The notes: generated by a model from the letters alone, not told the origin. Positions 32,730-41,264 are shown, counted from the first letter of the stretch. The stretch is DNA of 64,000 nt from Candidatus Neomicrothrix sp. UBA2983 (GCA_002346745.1 DEAL01000012.1:39329-103328), one strand, 5' to 3'. Made by a program: numbers and translations.

Positions 32730-35081
32730 ATGACGACCATGACGACTGATTCCGGGCCCCGCCTGCGCATCCCCGGACTGGCCGACATCGCCCCCGGCAC
32801 CGAGCGCTACCGCGTCAAGGGCGGCGCCGTCACCGCCCTCCTCCTCGAGGCCGGCGACGAACTCCAGGTCATCGACCCCGAGGGCTGCCAGCCCGTCGAG
32901 GTCGCCGCCTTCGACCGGGCCGGCGCCTGCCACACCGGACTGCTCGGCGTCGAGCACGGCGCACCGGCCTCGGGCATCGCCGCCATCCTCGCCGCCGGCG
33001 GCGGCGGAGCCGCCCGCGTCGCCGCCGCCCTCGCCGACCAGGGCATCGGCCTCGGCGCCGCCGAGGCCGTCCACCTCTTCGCCACCGACTCCCCCGCCGG
33101 AGAGGCCGCCAGCGTCACCGCCCAGGCCCCACTCGTCTGCGTGGTCGGCGTCCCCGGCAACCCCCGGATGGCCCCCCACGAGCAGGACCCGCCCACCGAC
33201 GTCATCGCCTGGGTCCACCGGGCCCGTCTGCCCGAGCCCGGCCAGGAGGTCCTCCCCGACCCGCTGGCCGACCAGGACCAGGACTTCCGCATCCCGGCGG
33301 CCACCGCCGCCGCCTACACGGTCGCCGCCGGCGAGTTCATCCAGGTCATCGACGTCGAGGGCCGCGAGTGCTCCGACTTCCAGGCGTTCCCCGCCGCCGA
33401 CCTCGAGGCCGGCGTCGAACGTTCCCTCGACGCCACCATGACCCGCACGCTCATGGGCAGCAGCTACCCGGCACCGGGCCTCTTCTCCAAGTTCTTCGAC
33501 GCCGGCGGCAAGCCGCTGGTCGAGGTGGTCCAGGACACCGTCGGCCGCCACGACACCTTCAACACCGCCTGCAACTCCCGCTACTACGAGGAGATGGGCT
33601 ATCCCGGCCACGTCAACTGCAGCGACAACTTCAACCGCGCCCTGACGCCCTACGGCGTCGCCCCCCGCAAGGGCTGGGAGGCCATCAACTTCTTCTACAA
33701 CACCAACCTCGACGCCGACAACCAACTCTTCTTCGAAGAGCCCTGGTCGCGGCCCGGCGACTACGTCCTGCTGCGTGCGCTCACCGACCTGGTGTGCGTG
33801 TCCTCGGCGTGCCCCTGCGACATCGATGCCGCCAACGGCTGGCAGCCCACCGACATCCACGTCCGCACCTATCCGGCGACCAACGCCTTCAAGAAAGCGA
33901 CGGCCTTCCGAATGAGCACCGATGCCGAACCCGAGCTGACCAAGGAGACCGGCTTCCACGCACGGGCCGCCGAGCACACCCGGAACTTCACCGAGTACGC
34001 CGGCTACTGGCTCGCCAACTCCTACACGCAGCACGGTGCCCTCGAGGAGTACTGGGCGTGCCGGCAGAAGGCCGCCGCCATCGACCTCTCGCCGCTGCGC
34101 AAGTACGAGGTCGTCGGGCCCGACGCCGAGCTGCTGCTCCAGACCTGCGTAACCCGCAACATCCGCAAGCTGGCCGTCGGGCAGGTCGTCTACACGGCCA
34201 TGTGCTACGACACCGGCGGCATGATCGACGACGGAACGGTGTTCCGCCTCGGCCAGGACAACTTCCGCTGGATCGGCGGCTGCGACTCCAGCGGCCAGTG
34301 GCTGCGCACCCAGGCCCAGGAACGGGGCCTCGAGGCCTTCGTCCGGAGCTCCACCGACCAGCTCCACAACCTCCAGGTGCAGGGTCCGCTCAGCCGGGAG
34401 ATCCTCAGCGAGGTCGTGTGGACCCGGCCCGACCAGCCCACCATCGAAGAACTGGGCTGGTTCCGGCTCACCATCGCCCGCATCGGCGACGACCAGGGGA
34501 TTCCATTGGTCATCTCCCGCACCGGCTACACCGGCGAACTCGGCTTCGAGGTGTTCTGCCACCCCGACAACGCCCCCGCCGTCTGGGACGCCATCTTCAC
34601 CGTCGGCGGCCCCAAGGGAATGGTGCCGATGGGCCTCGAGGCCCTCGACATGCTGCGCATCGAGGCCGGCCTCATCTTCGCCGGCTACGAGTTCTGCGAC
34701 CAGACCGACCCCTTCGAGGCCGGCATCGGCTTCACCGTCCCCCTCAAGACCAAGGAGGACGACTTCATCGGCCGGGACGCCCTGCTCGAGCGCAAGGCCA
34801 GCCCGCAGCGAACCCTCGTCGGCCTCGAGCTGGCCGGCGACGAGGTGGCCGGCAACGGCGACGGCATCTTCGTGGGTCGGAACCAGGTCGGCACCGTCAC
34901 CAGTGGCGTGCGCTCACCGACCCTCGGCCGCAGCATCGCCCTCGCCCGCGTGGCCGTGGGCCACAGCGAGATCGGCACCGAACTCGAGGTCGGCAAGATG
35001 GACGGCCACCAGAAGCGCCTCCCCGCCACCGTCGTACGGTTCCCGCACTACGACCCGGACAAGGAACGCGTCCGCGCCTGA
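32730..35081 (+). CDS. DUF1989-GcvT fusion: candidate deiminase-like domain plus aminomethyltransferase
   Basis: The 783-residue protein has three parts. Residues about 10-170 are a degenerate DUF1989-like module (IDPEGCQPVEVAAFDR). Residues about 185-400 are a full DUF1989 domain with its three cysteine sites: Cys281 (NTACNSRYYEEMGYPG), Cys297 (HVNCSDNFNRAL) and Cys361/363 (SSACPCD). Residues about 415-783 are a GcvT/T-protein domain (SPLRKYEVVGPDAELLLQ, ISRTGYTGELGFEVF, GLEALDMLRIEAGL, GRDALLERKA). DUF1989 proteins include subunits of carboxyguanidine deiminase. GcvT domains move one-carbon units from amines to tetrahydrofolate. It is divergent from the operon with the SoxB-like enzyme, its likely partner. 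The ATG at 32730 is preferred over the ATG at 32739. Confidence 0.85.
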   Translation: MTTMTTDSGPRLRIPGLADIAPGTERYRVKGGAVTALLLEAGDELQVIDPEGCQPVEVAAFDRAGACHTGLLGVEHGAPASGIAAILAAGGGGAARVAAALADQGIGLGAAEAVHLFATDSPAGEAASVTAQAPLVCVVGVPGNPRMAPHEQDPPTDVIAWVHRARLPEPGQEVLPDPLADQDQDFRIPAATAAAYTVAAGEFIQVIDVEGRECSDFQAFPAADLEAGVERSLDATMTRTLMGSSYPAPGLFSKFFDAGGKPLVEVVQDTVGRHDTFNTACNSRYYEEMGYPGHVNCSDNFNRALTPYGVAPRKGWEAINFFYNTNLDADNQLFFEEPWSRPGDYVLLRALTDLVCVSSACPCDIDAANGWQPTDIHVRTYPATNAFKKATAFRMSTDAEPELTKETGFHARAAEHTRNFTEYAGYWLANSYTQHGALEEYWACRQKAAAIDLSPLRKYEVVGPDAELLLQTCVTRNIRKLAVGQVVYTAMCYDTGGMIDDGTVFRLGQDNFRWIGGCDSSGQWLRTQAQERGLEAFVRSSTDQLHNLQVQGPLSREILSEVVWTRPDQPTIEELGWFRLTIARIGDDQGIPLVISRTGYTGELGFEVFCHPDNAPAVWDAIFTVGGPKGMVPMGLEALDMLRIEAGLIFAGYEFCDQTDPFEAGIGFTVPLKTKEDDFIGRDALLERKASPQRTLVGLELAGDEVAGNGDGIFVGRNQVGTVTSGVRSPTLGRSIALARVAVGHSEIGTELEVGKMDGHQKRLPATVVRFPHYDPDKERVRA

Positions 35082-35132
35082 ACTCTCCACAGGTGCAGGT
35101 GATCGGAAGCCCGTCCCCCGATCGCCCGGGGG

Positions 35133-35693
35133 TCAGGCCTCGATGAGGCCCAGCTGCTTCTTGCGCTTGTCGGCCCACTCCGAGATGATCAGGTCGACGG
35201 CCATGCCGATGGCGGCCACGCATACGCCGGCGACGATCGCCCGCCCGGAGTCGACGTTGGGCTGCGCCTCGATCAGGTCGCGGGCGAGGCCACCCGTCTT
35301 GATGAGGCCGCCGATCATCACCATGAAGAGGCCGAACATGATGGTCTGGTTGATGCCGAGCATGATCTCGGGCACCGCCAGGGGCACCTTGACCTTCCAG
35401 AGCGTCTGGCGCTTGGTGCAGCCCGACATGGTGGCCGCCTCGACCAGGTGGTGCGGGATGTTGCGGACGCCGAAGATCGTGTAGCGGATGGCCGGTACGC
35501 CGACGGACATGACCACGGCGAAGATGACCGCCGTGTCCGACACCGAGAAGAACATGATCGCCGGCAGCAGGTAGACGAACGACGGGAAGGTCTGGAAGGC
35601 GTCGAGGAACACCTGCACGACCGAGTTGCGACGGTCCGATGCCGCGGGCTTCTCCCCCGGATGTCCGTAAGAGTAGTGACAGCCGCCACACAA
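35133..35693 (-). pseudogene. Truncated glycine betaine/proline-type ABC permease (ProW/OpuAB)
   Basis: From about 35645 downward the minus strand encodes the second part of a betaine/proline permease. It reads VVQVFLDAFQTFPSFVYLLP, then VGVPAIRYTIFGVRNIPHHL, then the EAA loop VEAATMSGCTKRQTLWKVKV and TIMFGLFMVMIGGLI. The N-terminal helices that precede this point in the family (100 residues or more) are missing. The first 16 codons of the open frame (MCGGCHYSYGHPGEKP) do not resemble a permease. No ATPase or binding-protein gene is nearby. It is therefore a 5'-truncated remnant, probably from a rearrangement next to the amine genes. Confidence 0.75.
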
Positions 35694-35760
35694 TTCAACA
35701 AAAACCTCTACTCAGGGGAAAGTTCTCGCTCAATGGGAAACCTTTCGCCTGTCCGGCAGA

Positions 35761-35800
35761 CGGTCCAGCACCAGCAGGAACGGTCCAGCACCAGCAGGAA
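35761..35800. repeat. Exact 20-bp tandem duplication
   Basis: CGGTCCAGCACCAGCAGGAA occurs twice back to back. It lies in the non-coding stretch between the truncated permease and the marR-type gene, in a locally AT-richer segment (35690-35750). It marks a recently rearranged junction. Confidence 0.8.
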
Positions 35801-35854
35801 GAGCCCCGCTACGGGATCCAACCCCGGTCCGACACTCTGGCGGGCCGACGGCCG

Positions 35855-36412
35855 TCAGCCCCGGGCGAGGACCCCGGCAAGTCGGCGCAGTGCGTCCCGG
35901 AGCGCCTTGCGCTCGGCCACGTCGAGACCAGCCAGGTCCGCATCGAGGCGGGAGAACAGGCCGGTCGCCACTCGATCGGCGGTCCGACGGCCCGGTCCGG
36001 TGGCCTCGAGGAGTGTGCGCCGTCCGTCGTCCGGGTCGGCCACGCGCCGAACGAGGCCCCGTTCGACCAGGCGCTGGATGGTCTTGGCCGTGCCCCCCGA
36101 AGTCTGCACGACCCAGTCGGCCAGGTCCCCGGCCGACAGGAGGTCGTCCTCGGCGGCGTAGGCGACGCCGGCCAGCGCCACGTAGTCGGAAGTGGCCAGT
36201 CCGGTGCCGTCGAGGGCTTCGGCCAGCCAGGTGTCGAGCTGCCGGCCCGCGACGTACGACCAGACGAGGAGGCCTGCCGTCGAGCCGACCGGGCCTCCCA
36301 CCGCGCCGGCGAGGCGCCCCACCGCCCGGTCGACCTGCTCGACGCGGTCCCGGCGACCCGTCGTCGCCCGTCCTGGGTGCTGCTGTGCCCCCTCCACAGT
36401 TTCCCGTGCCAC
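35855..36412 (-). CDS. MarR-family transcriptional regulator
   Basis: The 185-residue winged-helix regulator has an N-terminal extension of about 40 residues. A helix pair (LDTWLAEALDGTGLATSDYVAL) follows. The DNA-binding part is LLSAGDLADWVVQTSGGTAKTIQRLVERGLVRR, given here in pieces: LSAGDLADWVVQTSGGTAK, then QRLVERGLV. It continues with the wing VADPDDGRRTLLEAT and a C-terminal dimer helix. It starts at GTG 36412 with TAGGCT 6 nt upstream. It is divergent from the P450 gene over a palindromic site (36437-36464), so it most likely controls itself and the P450. Confidence 0.83.
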   Translation of the reverse strand: MARETVEGAQQHPGRATTGRRDRVEQVDRAVGRLAGAVGGPVGSTAGLLVWSYVAGRQLDTWLAEALDGTGLATSDYVALAGVAYAAEDDLLSAGDLADWVVQTSGGTAKTIQRLVERGLVRRVADPDDGRRTLLEATGPGRRTADRVATGLFSRLDADLAGLDVAERKALRDALRRLAGVLARG

Positions 36413-36418
36413 TCGAAC

Positions 36419-36424
36419 AGCCTA
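36419..36424 (-). promoter_or_regulatory. -10 box of leaderless marR promoter
   Basis: TAGGCT on the minus strand, 6-nt spacer, then the GTG at 36412. The operator repeats cover its -35 position. Confidence 0.5.
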
Positions 36425-36436
36425 ACTTGCAGGTGT

Positions 36437-36464
36437 CTTCCTCGGAAGATATCTTCCCCGGAAG
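36437..36464. promoter_or_regulatory. Double CTTCCnCGGAAG operator between marR and P450
   Basis: Two 12-bp sites, CTTCCTCGGAAG (36437-36448) and CTTCCCCGGAAG (36453-36464), lie 16 bp apart. Their inner halves form the perfect 14-bp palindrome GGAAGATATCTTCC (36444-36457). The array overlaps the -35 region of the marR promoter and lies about 40 bp before the P450 start. It is a strong candidate binding site for the adjacent MarR protein. Confidence 0.7.
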
Positions 36465-36501
36465 CGACCTTCCCCGACCGCCAGCCAGCCGGAGCCACCC
36501 C

Positions 36502-37776
36502 ATGGGCATCATCGACGAGATCGACCTCACGGACCTGGACGTCTTCGCCGAGCGGATGCCCCACGAGTGGTTCGACGCCCTGCGACGTGACCACCCCGTC
36601 TGGCAGCACCCGGCGACCGAGACGGAGCCCGAGCCGTTCTGGGTGGTGTCGTCCTACGAGCACATCACCGAGGTCCACCGCGCCGGCACCCTCTACTCCC
36701 ACCAGACCGGACCCGGCCGCGAGGGCGCCGGCGGCATCGCCCTCAACGACATCGAGCCCGGACGCGGGCCCGGCCTCCAGATGGTGATGACCGACCCGCC
36801 CCAGCACACCCGCTACCGCAAACTCGTCAACACCGGCTTCACCCCCCGCATGATCCGACGCCTCGAGGACGTGATGCGGACCCGCACCGACGTGATCCTC
36901 GATCGGGTCTGCGAGGCGGGCGAGGCCGACTTCGTCACCCAGGTGTCGGCCGAACTCCCCCTCATGGCCATCGCCGAGATCCTCGGCGTCCCCGAGGCCG
37001 ACCGGAACCTGCTCTTCGACTGGAGCAACCGGACCATCGGCGGCAGCGACCCCGAGTTCTCGAGCGACCCCGACGAACCCGGCGGCGAATACGAGAAGGC
37101 CGTCATCGAGATGGCCATGTACGCCCACGACCTCACCGAGCGCAAGCGGGCCGAGCCGGCCGACGACGTGTGGACGAGGCTCACCGAGGCCCGGGTCACG
37201 CTCGACGACGGCACCGTCGCCGAACTCACCGACATCGAGCGGGACCTCTTCTTCACGCTCCTGATCGTCGCCGGTAACGAGACCACCCGGAACGCCATCA
37301 GCCTCGGCATGCTCGCCTTCTTCGACCACCCCGACCAGTGGCAGCGGGTACGCGACCGGGGCATGGACGAGGCGGCGGTCGACGAGGTGCTGCGCCACAC
37401 CAGTCCGGTCAACTACTTTCGGCGCACCGCCACCGCCGACACCGAACTGGGCGGGCAGAAGATCGGGGCCGGCGACAAGGTCACCCTCTGGTATCCGTCG
37501 GGCAACCGGGACGAGAACGTGTACGACGACCCACACCGCCTCGACCTCGACCGCACCCCGAACCACCACATGGCCTTCGGCGCCGGCGGCGCCCACTTCT
37601 GCCTGGGCGCCAGCCTGGCTCGCCTCGAGATCGAGGTCATCTTCGAGGGCCTCGCCGAACGGCTGCCCGACCTGGCGGCCACCGGCCCGGCCGACCGGCT
37701 GCGCATGAACCTGGTGAACGGGATCAAGCACCTGCCGGTGGCGTTCACGCCGTCGGCGCCCGTCCTCGCCGCCTGA
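36502..37776 (+). CDS. Cytochrome P450
   Basis: This 424-residue soluble bacterial P450 monooxygenase would take electrons from a ferredoxin not encoded here. Landmarks are the I-helix oxygen motif LIVAGNETTRNAIS (about residue 260), the ExxR pair in DEVLRHTSPVNYFRR (about 300), and the haem loop FGAGGAHFCLGASLARLE with the ligand Cys near 371. The N-terminal half has MTDPPQHTRYRKLVNTGFTP, typical of CYP families acting on steroids and fatty acids in actinobacteria. GGAG lies 7 nt before the ATG at 36502. It is divergent from the marR gene across the operator, so it is probably induced by that regulator's ligand. Confidence 0.92.
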   Translation: MGIIDEIDLTDLDVFAERMPHEWFDALRRDHPVWQHPATETEPEPFWVVSSYEHITEVHRAGTLYSHQTGPGREGAGGIALNDIEPGRGPGLQMVMTDPPQHTRYRKLVNTGFTPRMIRRLEDVMRTRTDVILDRVCEAGEADFVTQVSAELPLMAIAEILGVPEADRNLLFDWSNRTIGGSDPEFSSDPDEPGGEYEKAVIEMAMYAHDLTERKRAEPADDVWTRLTEARVTLDDGTVAELTDIERDLFFTLLIVAGNETTRNAISLGMLAFFDHPDQWQRVRDRGMDEAAVDEVLRHTSPVNYFRRTATADTELGGQKIGAGDKVTLWYPSGNRDENVYDDPHRLDLDRTPNHHMAFGAGGAHFCLGASLARLEIEVIFEGLAERLPDLAATGPADRLRMNLVNGIKHLPVAFTPSAPVLAA

Positions 37777-37809
37777 CGCCCGATGCCGCCGGCCCCGGGC
37801 TGACGTCGA

Positions 37810-38421
37810 CTACTCGGGTGCGGCGTAGATCTTGACGGACATGAACCGGACCGGCAGTTCGACCAGGGCCACCGGGCCGTGGGCGACCTCGCCGTGGATC
37901 TGGATCGTGTCGCCAGCGCCGAGCTTGTAGGTCTTGGGGCCGTAGCCGTAGTCCATCGACCCCTCCAGCACGTGGAGGAACTCGACGCCCTCGTGCTGGA
38001 ACAGCGGGAAGGTGTCGTCCGACGACTCGAGCGTGACCATCATCGGCTCGATGATCCGGTTGGGGCCCCGCAGCGAACCCAGGTCCTCGTAGACATGCCC
38101 CGGGCGGGTGCCCTCGTGGAGGATCTCCATGCGCTCGTCGGCGCGCACGATGACGACGTCGTGCTCCTCGTCGAGGCCGCGGAAGAACGCCGTGATCGGG
38201 ACCTCGGCGGCGTGCGCCAGGCGCGTGAGCGTCGAGAGGCTGGGAGAGGTCTGCCCGTGCTCGATCTTTGAGACCATCCCGAGGGAGATCTCGGCCACCT
38301 CGGCGAACTGCGCCATGGTGAGGCCCAGGGCCCGCCGGGCGTCGCGCACCCGCTCGCCCACCACCCGGCACACGTCGTCCGAGGAGAACCCGTGGGGTGT
38401 CCGGTCGTCGGCGACGATCAT
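37810..38421 (-). CDS. XRE-family regulator with C-terminal cupin domain
   Basis: The 203-residue repressor-type protein has a helix-turn-helix at about residues 18-75 (MAQFAEVAEISLGMVSKIEH, then SLSTLTRLAHAAEVPI). A cupin barrel follows at about 115-195 (LFQHEGVEFLHVLEGSMDYG, AGDTIQIHGEVAHGPV). This HTH-cupin form usually senses a small metabolite and controls amine, amino-acid or polyamine genes. The ATG at 38421, with GGGAGGGCGG upstream, is preferred over a GTG at 38457. It is convergent with the first P450 gene. Its target could be the MBL gene or the amine genes; no site was identified. Confidence 0.87.
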   Translation of the reverse strand: MIVADDRTPHGFSSDDVCRVVGERVRDARRALGLTMAQFAEVAEISLGMVSKIEHGQTSPSLSTLTRLAHAAEVPITAFFRGLDEEHDVVIVRADERMEILHEGTRPGHVYEDLGSLRGPNRIIEPMMVTLESSDDTFPLFQHEGVEFLHVLEGSMDYGYGPKTYKLGAGDTIQIHGEVAHGPVALVELPVRFMSVKIYAAPE

Positions 38422-38608
38422 CGTTCCGCCCTCCCGGCCATCGATCCGCCACACCACGTGTCCGTGACCATGTCGGCCACCTCCTCGTCGAACTCACCCA
38501 CCCGTCACTGGGCGGGATCGCCCATCACGGTACTGGTGCGCACCCGCTGGGTGGAGAACCGTAGTCCAGCGGCGCCGTGCTGGAAAGTCCGGGCTCCGGC
38601 GATCCCAC

Positions 38609-39859
38609 TCAGGCAAGGTCCCGCCACGAGGTGGCGCCGCCATCGAGGAGGCGCGCCGACGAGCGATACAACGCACGGGACACGTACGGCAAGACCTCAC
38701 CGGCGCGGGTCCGGCACAGTTCGGCCTTGAGCGCCCGCGCCGCCACCACCTCGGGGGCGTCGCCGGGGGCCAGCGCCAGCAGGTCGACCACGTGCAGGGC
38801 CAGCTGTGCCTCGCCGGCATCGGCCAGATCGCGGGCCCGGTCGAGCACCGCCGACGGGTCCACCACACTGCGCAACGCCTCGGCCGCGGCGTCCGGCGCC
38901 GCCGGGTGCAGCGTGGTGGGGTTGCGGTCCCACCAGCCGTTCTCCTCCCGGTACAGGTCCCGGGCGATGTAGTCGGGGCAGCCGTAGTTCGGCGTCATCC
39001 ACGGCTGCTCGAAGAGGTCGGGCGGGTACTCGAGGTCGGCGAGCACCTCGGCCTCGGACATGCCACGGTTCATCCGCTCGACGACCGCCTCCCGCAGCCA
39101 GCGCAGTGCCTCCGCCGTCCTCGCCAGCCGTTCGTGGACGACCGCCTCGCCCCGCACCACGGGCCCGAACTCGGTGACGAGCGTGGTGGCGCCGAGCGCC
39201 GCAAGCCGCTCGAGCGTGTCCGCCCAGCGGACGGTGAACCGCTGGGTCCGCAACGGCGTGCCGATGTTCGGAATGGCGTCGCCCGGTGTGGCCGCCCCGC
39301 CGTACAGCAGGCCGTCGTCGGGAAACCACAGGGCGATGGCGTCGTCGGTCTCCGACGGCGCCCAACGAGCCTCGACCCGTCGATCGCCGTCGACGACCAG
39401 CAGTGCGTCCGCGAACACCTCGCCCGGATCGGTCATCTGGAAGGCCTGGAGCATCCGCTCCCACGGCGCACCCTCCCGGGAGGGGAACTGCACCGCCGCC
39501 ATCCGGGCCTGGAGGTGGAGCGTCTCGCGGTAGCGGGCGTAGCGGCGCGGAAGATTCTCGTGGGCGACCAGCCGGGGCGGCGCTTCGCCCCGCTCCGAGG
39601 CATGGGCCAGCCAGGTCCCGACCGCGGCGTTGTAGCCGATGTGGCCATGGCTGTAGCAGATGGCGTGCACCGGGGCCGACGACACCGACCGCAGGTGCTC
39701 GATCATCGACGGTGCGGCCCGCACCGACCCGGCGTCGACGAGGACCACGCCGGCGTCCGTCTCTGCAGCCAGCGCATTCCCCTGGCCGGGCAGGACATGG
39801 AATCCGTCGCCCAGGTCGACGCCCGCCAGGGCGCCACGCAGCACGCCTTCGAGTGCCAT
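38609..39859 (-). CDS. MBL-fold alkyl sulfatase-like protein with altered metal site
   Basis: The 416-residue protein has the metallo-beta-lactamase fold followed by the alkyl sulfatase dimerisation region (LADLEYPPDLFEQPWMTPNY, REENGWWDRNPTTLHP). The usual HxHxDH metal motif reads SHGHIGYNAAV here: both first-site histidines remain, but Asp-His is replaced by Gly-Tyr. The later GDL and PGHG ligands also appear lost (LLYGGAATPGD, TEFGPVVRG). It may bind a single metal, have another function, or be inactive. The ATG at 39859 has a TACGGT box 7 nt upstream. It is divergent from an FAD oxidoreductase gene. Confidence 0.78.
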   Translation of the reverse strand: MALEGVLRGALAGVDLGDGFHVLPGQGNALAAETDAGVVLVDAGSVRAAPSMIEHLRSVSSAPVHAICYSHGHIGYNAAVGTWLAHASERGEAPPRLVAHENLPRRYARYRETLHLQARMAAVQFPSREGAPWERMLQAFQMTDPGEVFADALLVVDGDRRVEARWAPSETDDAIALWFPDDGLLYGGAATPGDAIPNIGTPLRTQRFTVRWADTLERLAALGATTLVTEFGPVVRGEAVVHERLARTAEALRWLREAVVERMNRGMSEAEVLADLEYPPDLFEQPWMTPNYGCPDYIARDLYREENGWWDRNPTTLHPAAPDAAAEALRSVVDPSAVLDRARDLADAGEAQLALHVVDLLALAPGDAPEVVAARALKAELCRTRAGEVLPYVSRALYRSSARLLDGGATSWRDLA

Positions 39860-39866
39860 GCGGGAA

Positions 39867-39872
39867 ACCGTA
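39867..39872 (-). promoter_or_regulatory. -10 box of leaderless promoter for the MBL gene
   Basis: TACGGT on the minus strand, 7-nt spacer, then the ATG at 39859. Confidence 0.5.
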
Positions 39873-39947
39873 CGGTCCGGCGGCCCACCATGCGCAGCCG
39901 TAGGCTCTGCGCCGGATCCCGGCGGACGACGAAGACGGAGCAGCGCG

Positions 39948-41264
39948 ATGCCAGGCCCATCGAATCCGCCCGGGCGCGCCGACGTCGTCGTCATCGGCGC
40001 CGGGGTCATAGGCGCCTCCATCGCCCTCGAACTGCAGCGGTCGGGACGGTCGGTCGTGGTGGTCGACAAGGGCAACGCCGTCGGCGGGGGCTCCACGAGT
40101 TCGAGCTCGGCCGTGGTCCGCTTCAACTACTCCACGCTGGCGGGGGTCGTCGCCGCCTGGGAGTCGGCGCAGCGCTGGGCGGACTGGAGTGGACACCTCG
40201 GCCACGTCGACGGGCCGCTGGCCCGCCTCGTTCGGTGTCCGATGCTGTTCCTGGAACCACCCGGGTTCCCGCGCTCGGAGGCGACCAGCCTCCTCGCCGA
40301 GGTCGGCGTGCCATTCGAGGTCCTTGACGAGCACGAGCTGACCCGGCGGTTCCCCTCCCTCGACACCGGCCGGTTCTTCCCGCCACGCCGTCCCGACGAC
40401 CCGTGCTTCGGCGACCCGCCCACGGGTCGACTCGACGCCGTCCTCACCGTCGACGGCGGCTTCGTCGACGACCCGCAGTTGGCCGCCGTCAACCTCATGG
40501 ACGCCGCCCGCCACCACGGCGCCCACGTGTCCCTGCGCACCGAGTTCCTCGGCCTCGAGGTCGAGCGTGGCCGCGCCGCCGGCGTGCGCCTGGCCCGTGG
40601 GGCCTCGATCGAGGCGCCCGTGGTCGTCAACGCCGCCGGCCCCTGGAGTTCGACGGTGGACGGCCGAGCCGGGGCGCTCGCCAAGCGGACGGTGTGGACG
40701 CTCCCGATGCGCCAGGAGGTGCATGTCGTGGACGCTCCGGCCGGCTTCGCCCTCGATGACGGCGGGGCGATGCTGGCCGACCTCGACCTCGGCTACTACC
40801 TGCGCCCGCACACGGGCGGCACCCTGCTGGTCGGCGGCGTCGAGCCCGACTGCGACCCCCTCGAGTGGGTCGACGATCCCGACGAAGTCGCCCCCCTCCC
40901 CACGGTGGCCTGCTTCGAGGCGCAGGCGTGGCGGGCCGCCCGCCGACTCCCGGGCCTCGCCGTTCCGCACCGGCCGACCGGCCTGGCCGGTGTCTACGAC
41001 GTGACCCCCGACTGGGTTCCCGTCTACGACCGCACCGACCTCGACGGCTACTACGTCGCCATCGGGACGTCGGGCAACCAGTTCAAGAACGCCCCCCTCG
41101 TCGGCGAGATCCTCCGGACGCTGGTCGACGCCTGCGAGGCGGGCCACGACCACGATGCCGACCCGGTGTCGCTCCACTGCCGCCACACCGGCCACGACCT
41201 CGACGTCGGTGCGTTCTCCCGGCGTCGCGACCCGGCGTCGACCACCGGCACGGTGCTCGGATGA
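39948..41264 (+). CDS. FAD-dependent oxidoreductase (DAO family, SoxB-like)
   Basis: The 438-residue flavoprotein is of the amine/D-amino-acid oxidase fold. The FAD-binding N-terminus is VVVIGAGVIGASIALELQRS, followed by VVVDKGNAVGGGSTS. The second FAD block is VVVNAAGPWSSTVDG (about residue 225), and the C-terminal FAD contact is YYVAIGTSGNQFKNAPLVGE. It resembles sarcosine oxidase beta and related amine dehydrogenases. GGAG lies 9 nt before the ATG at 39948. The ATGA overlap with the next start couples it to the second P450, which suggests that the two oxidise the same compound in sequence. The substrate is not known. Confidence 0.86.
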   Translation: MPGPSNPPGRADVVVIGAGVIGASIALELQRSGRSVVVVDKGNAVGGGSTSSSSAVVRFNYSTLAGVVAAWESAQRWADWSGHLGHVDGPLARLVRCPMLFLEPPGFPRSEATSLLAEVGVPFEVLDEHELTRRFPSLDTGRFFPPRRPDDPCFGDPPTGRLDAVLTVDGGFVDDPQLAAVNLMDAARHHGAHVSLRTEFLGLEVERGRAAGVRLARGASIEAPVVVNAAGPWSSTVDGRAGALAKRTVWTLPMRQEVHVVDAPAGFALDDGGAMLADLDLGYYLRPHTGGTLLVGGVEPDCDPLEWVDDPDEVAPLPTVACFEAQAWRAARRLPGLAVPHRPTGLAGVYDVTPDWVPVYDRTDLDGYYVAIGTSGNQFKNAPLVGEILRTLVDACEAGHDHDADPVSLHCRHTGHDLDVGAFSRRRDPASTTGTVLG

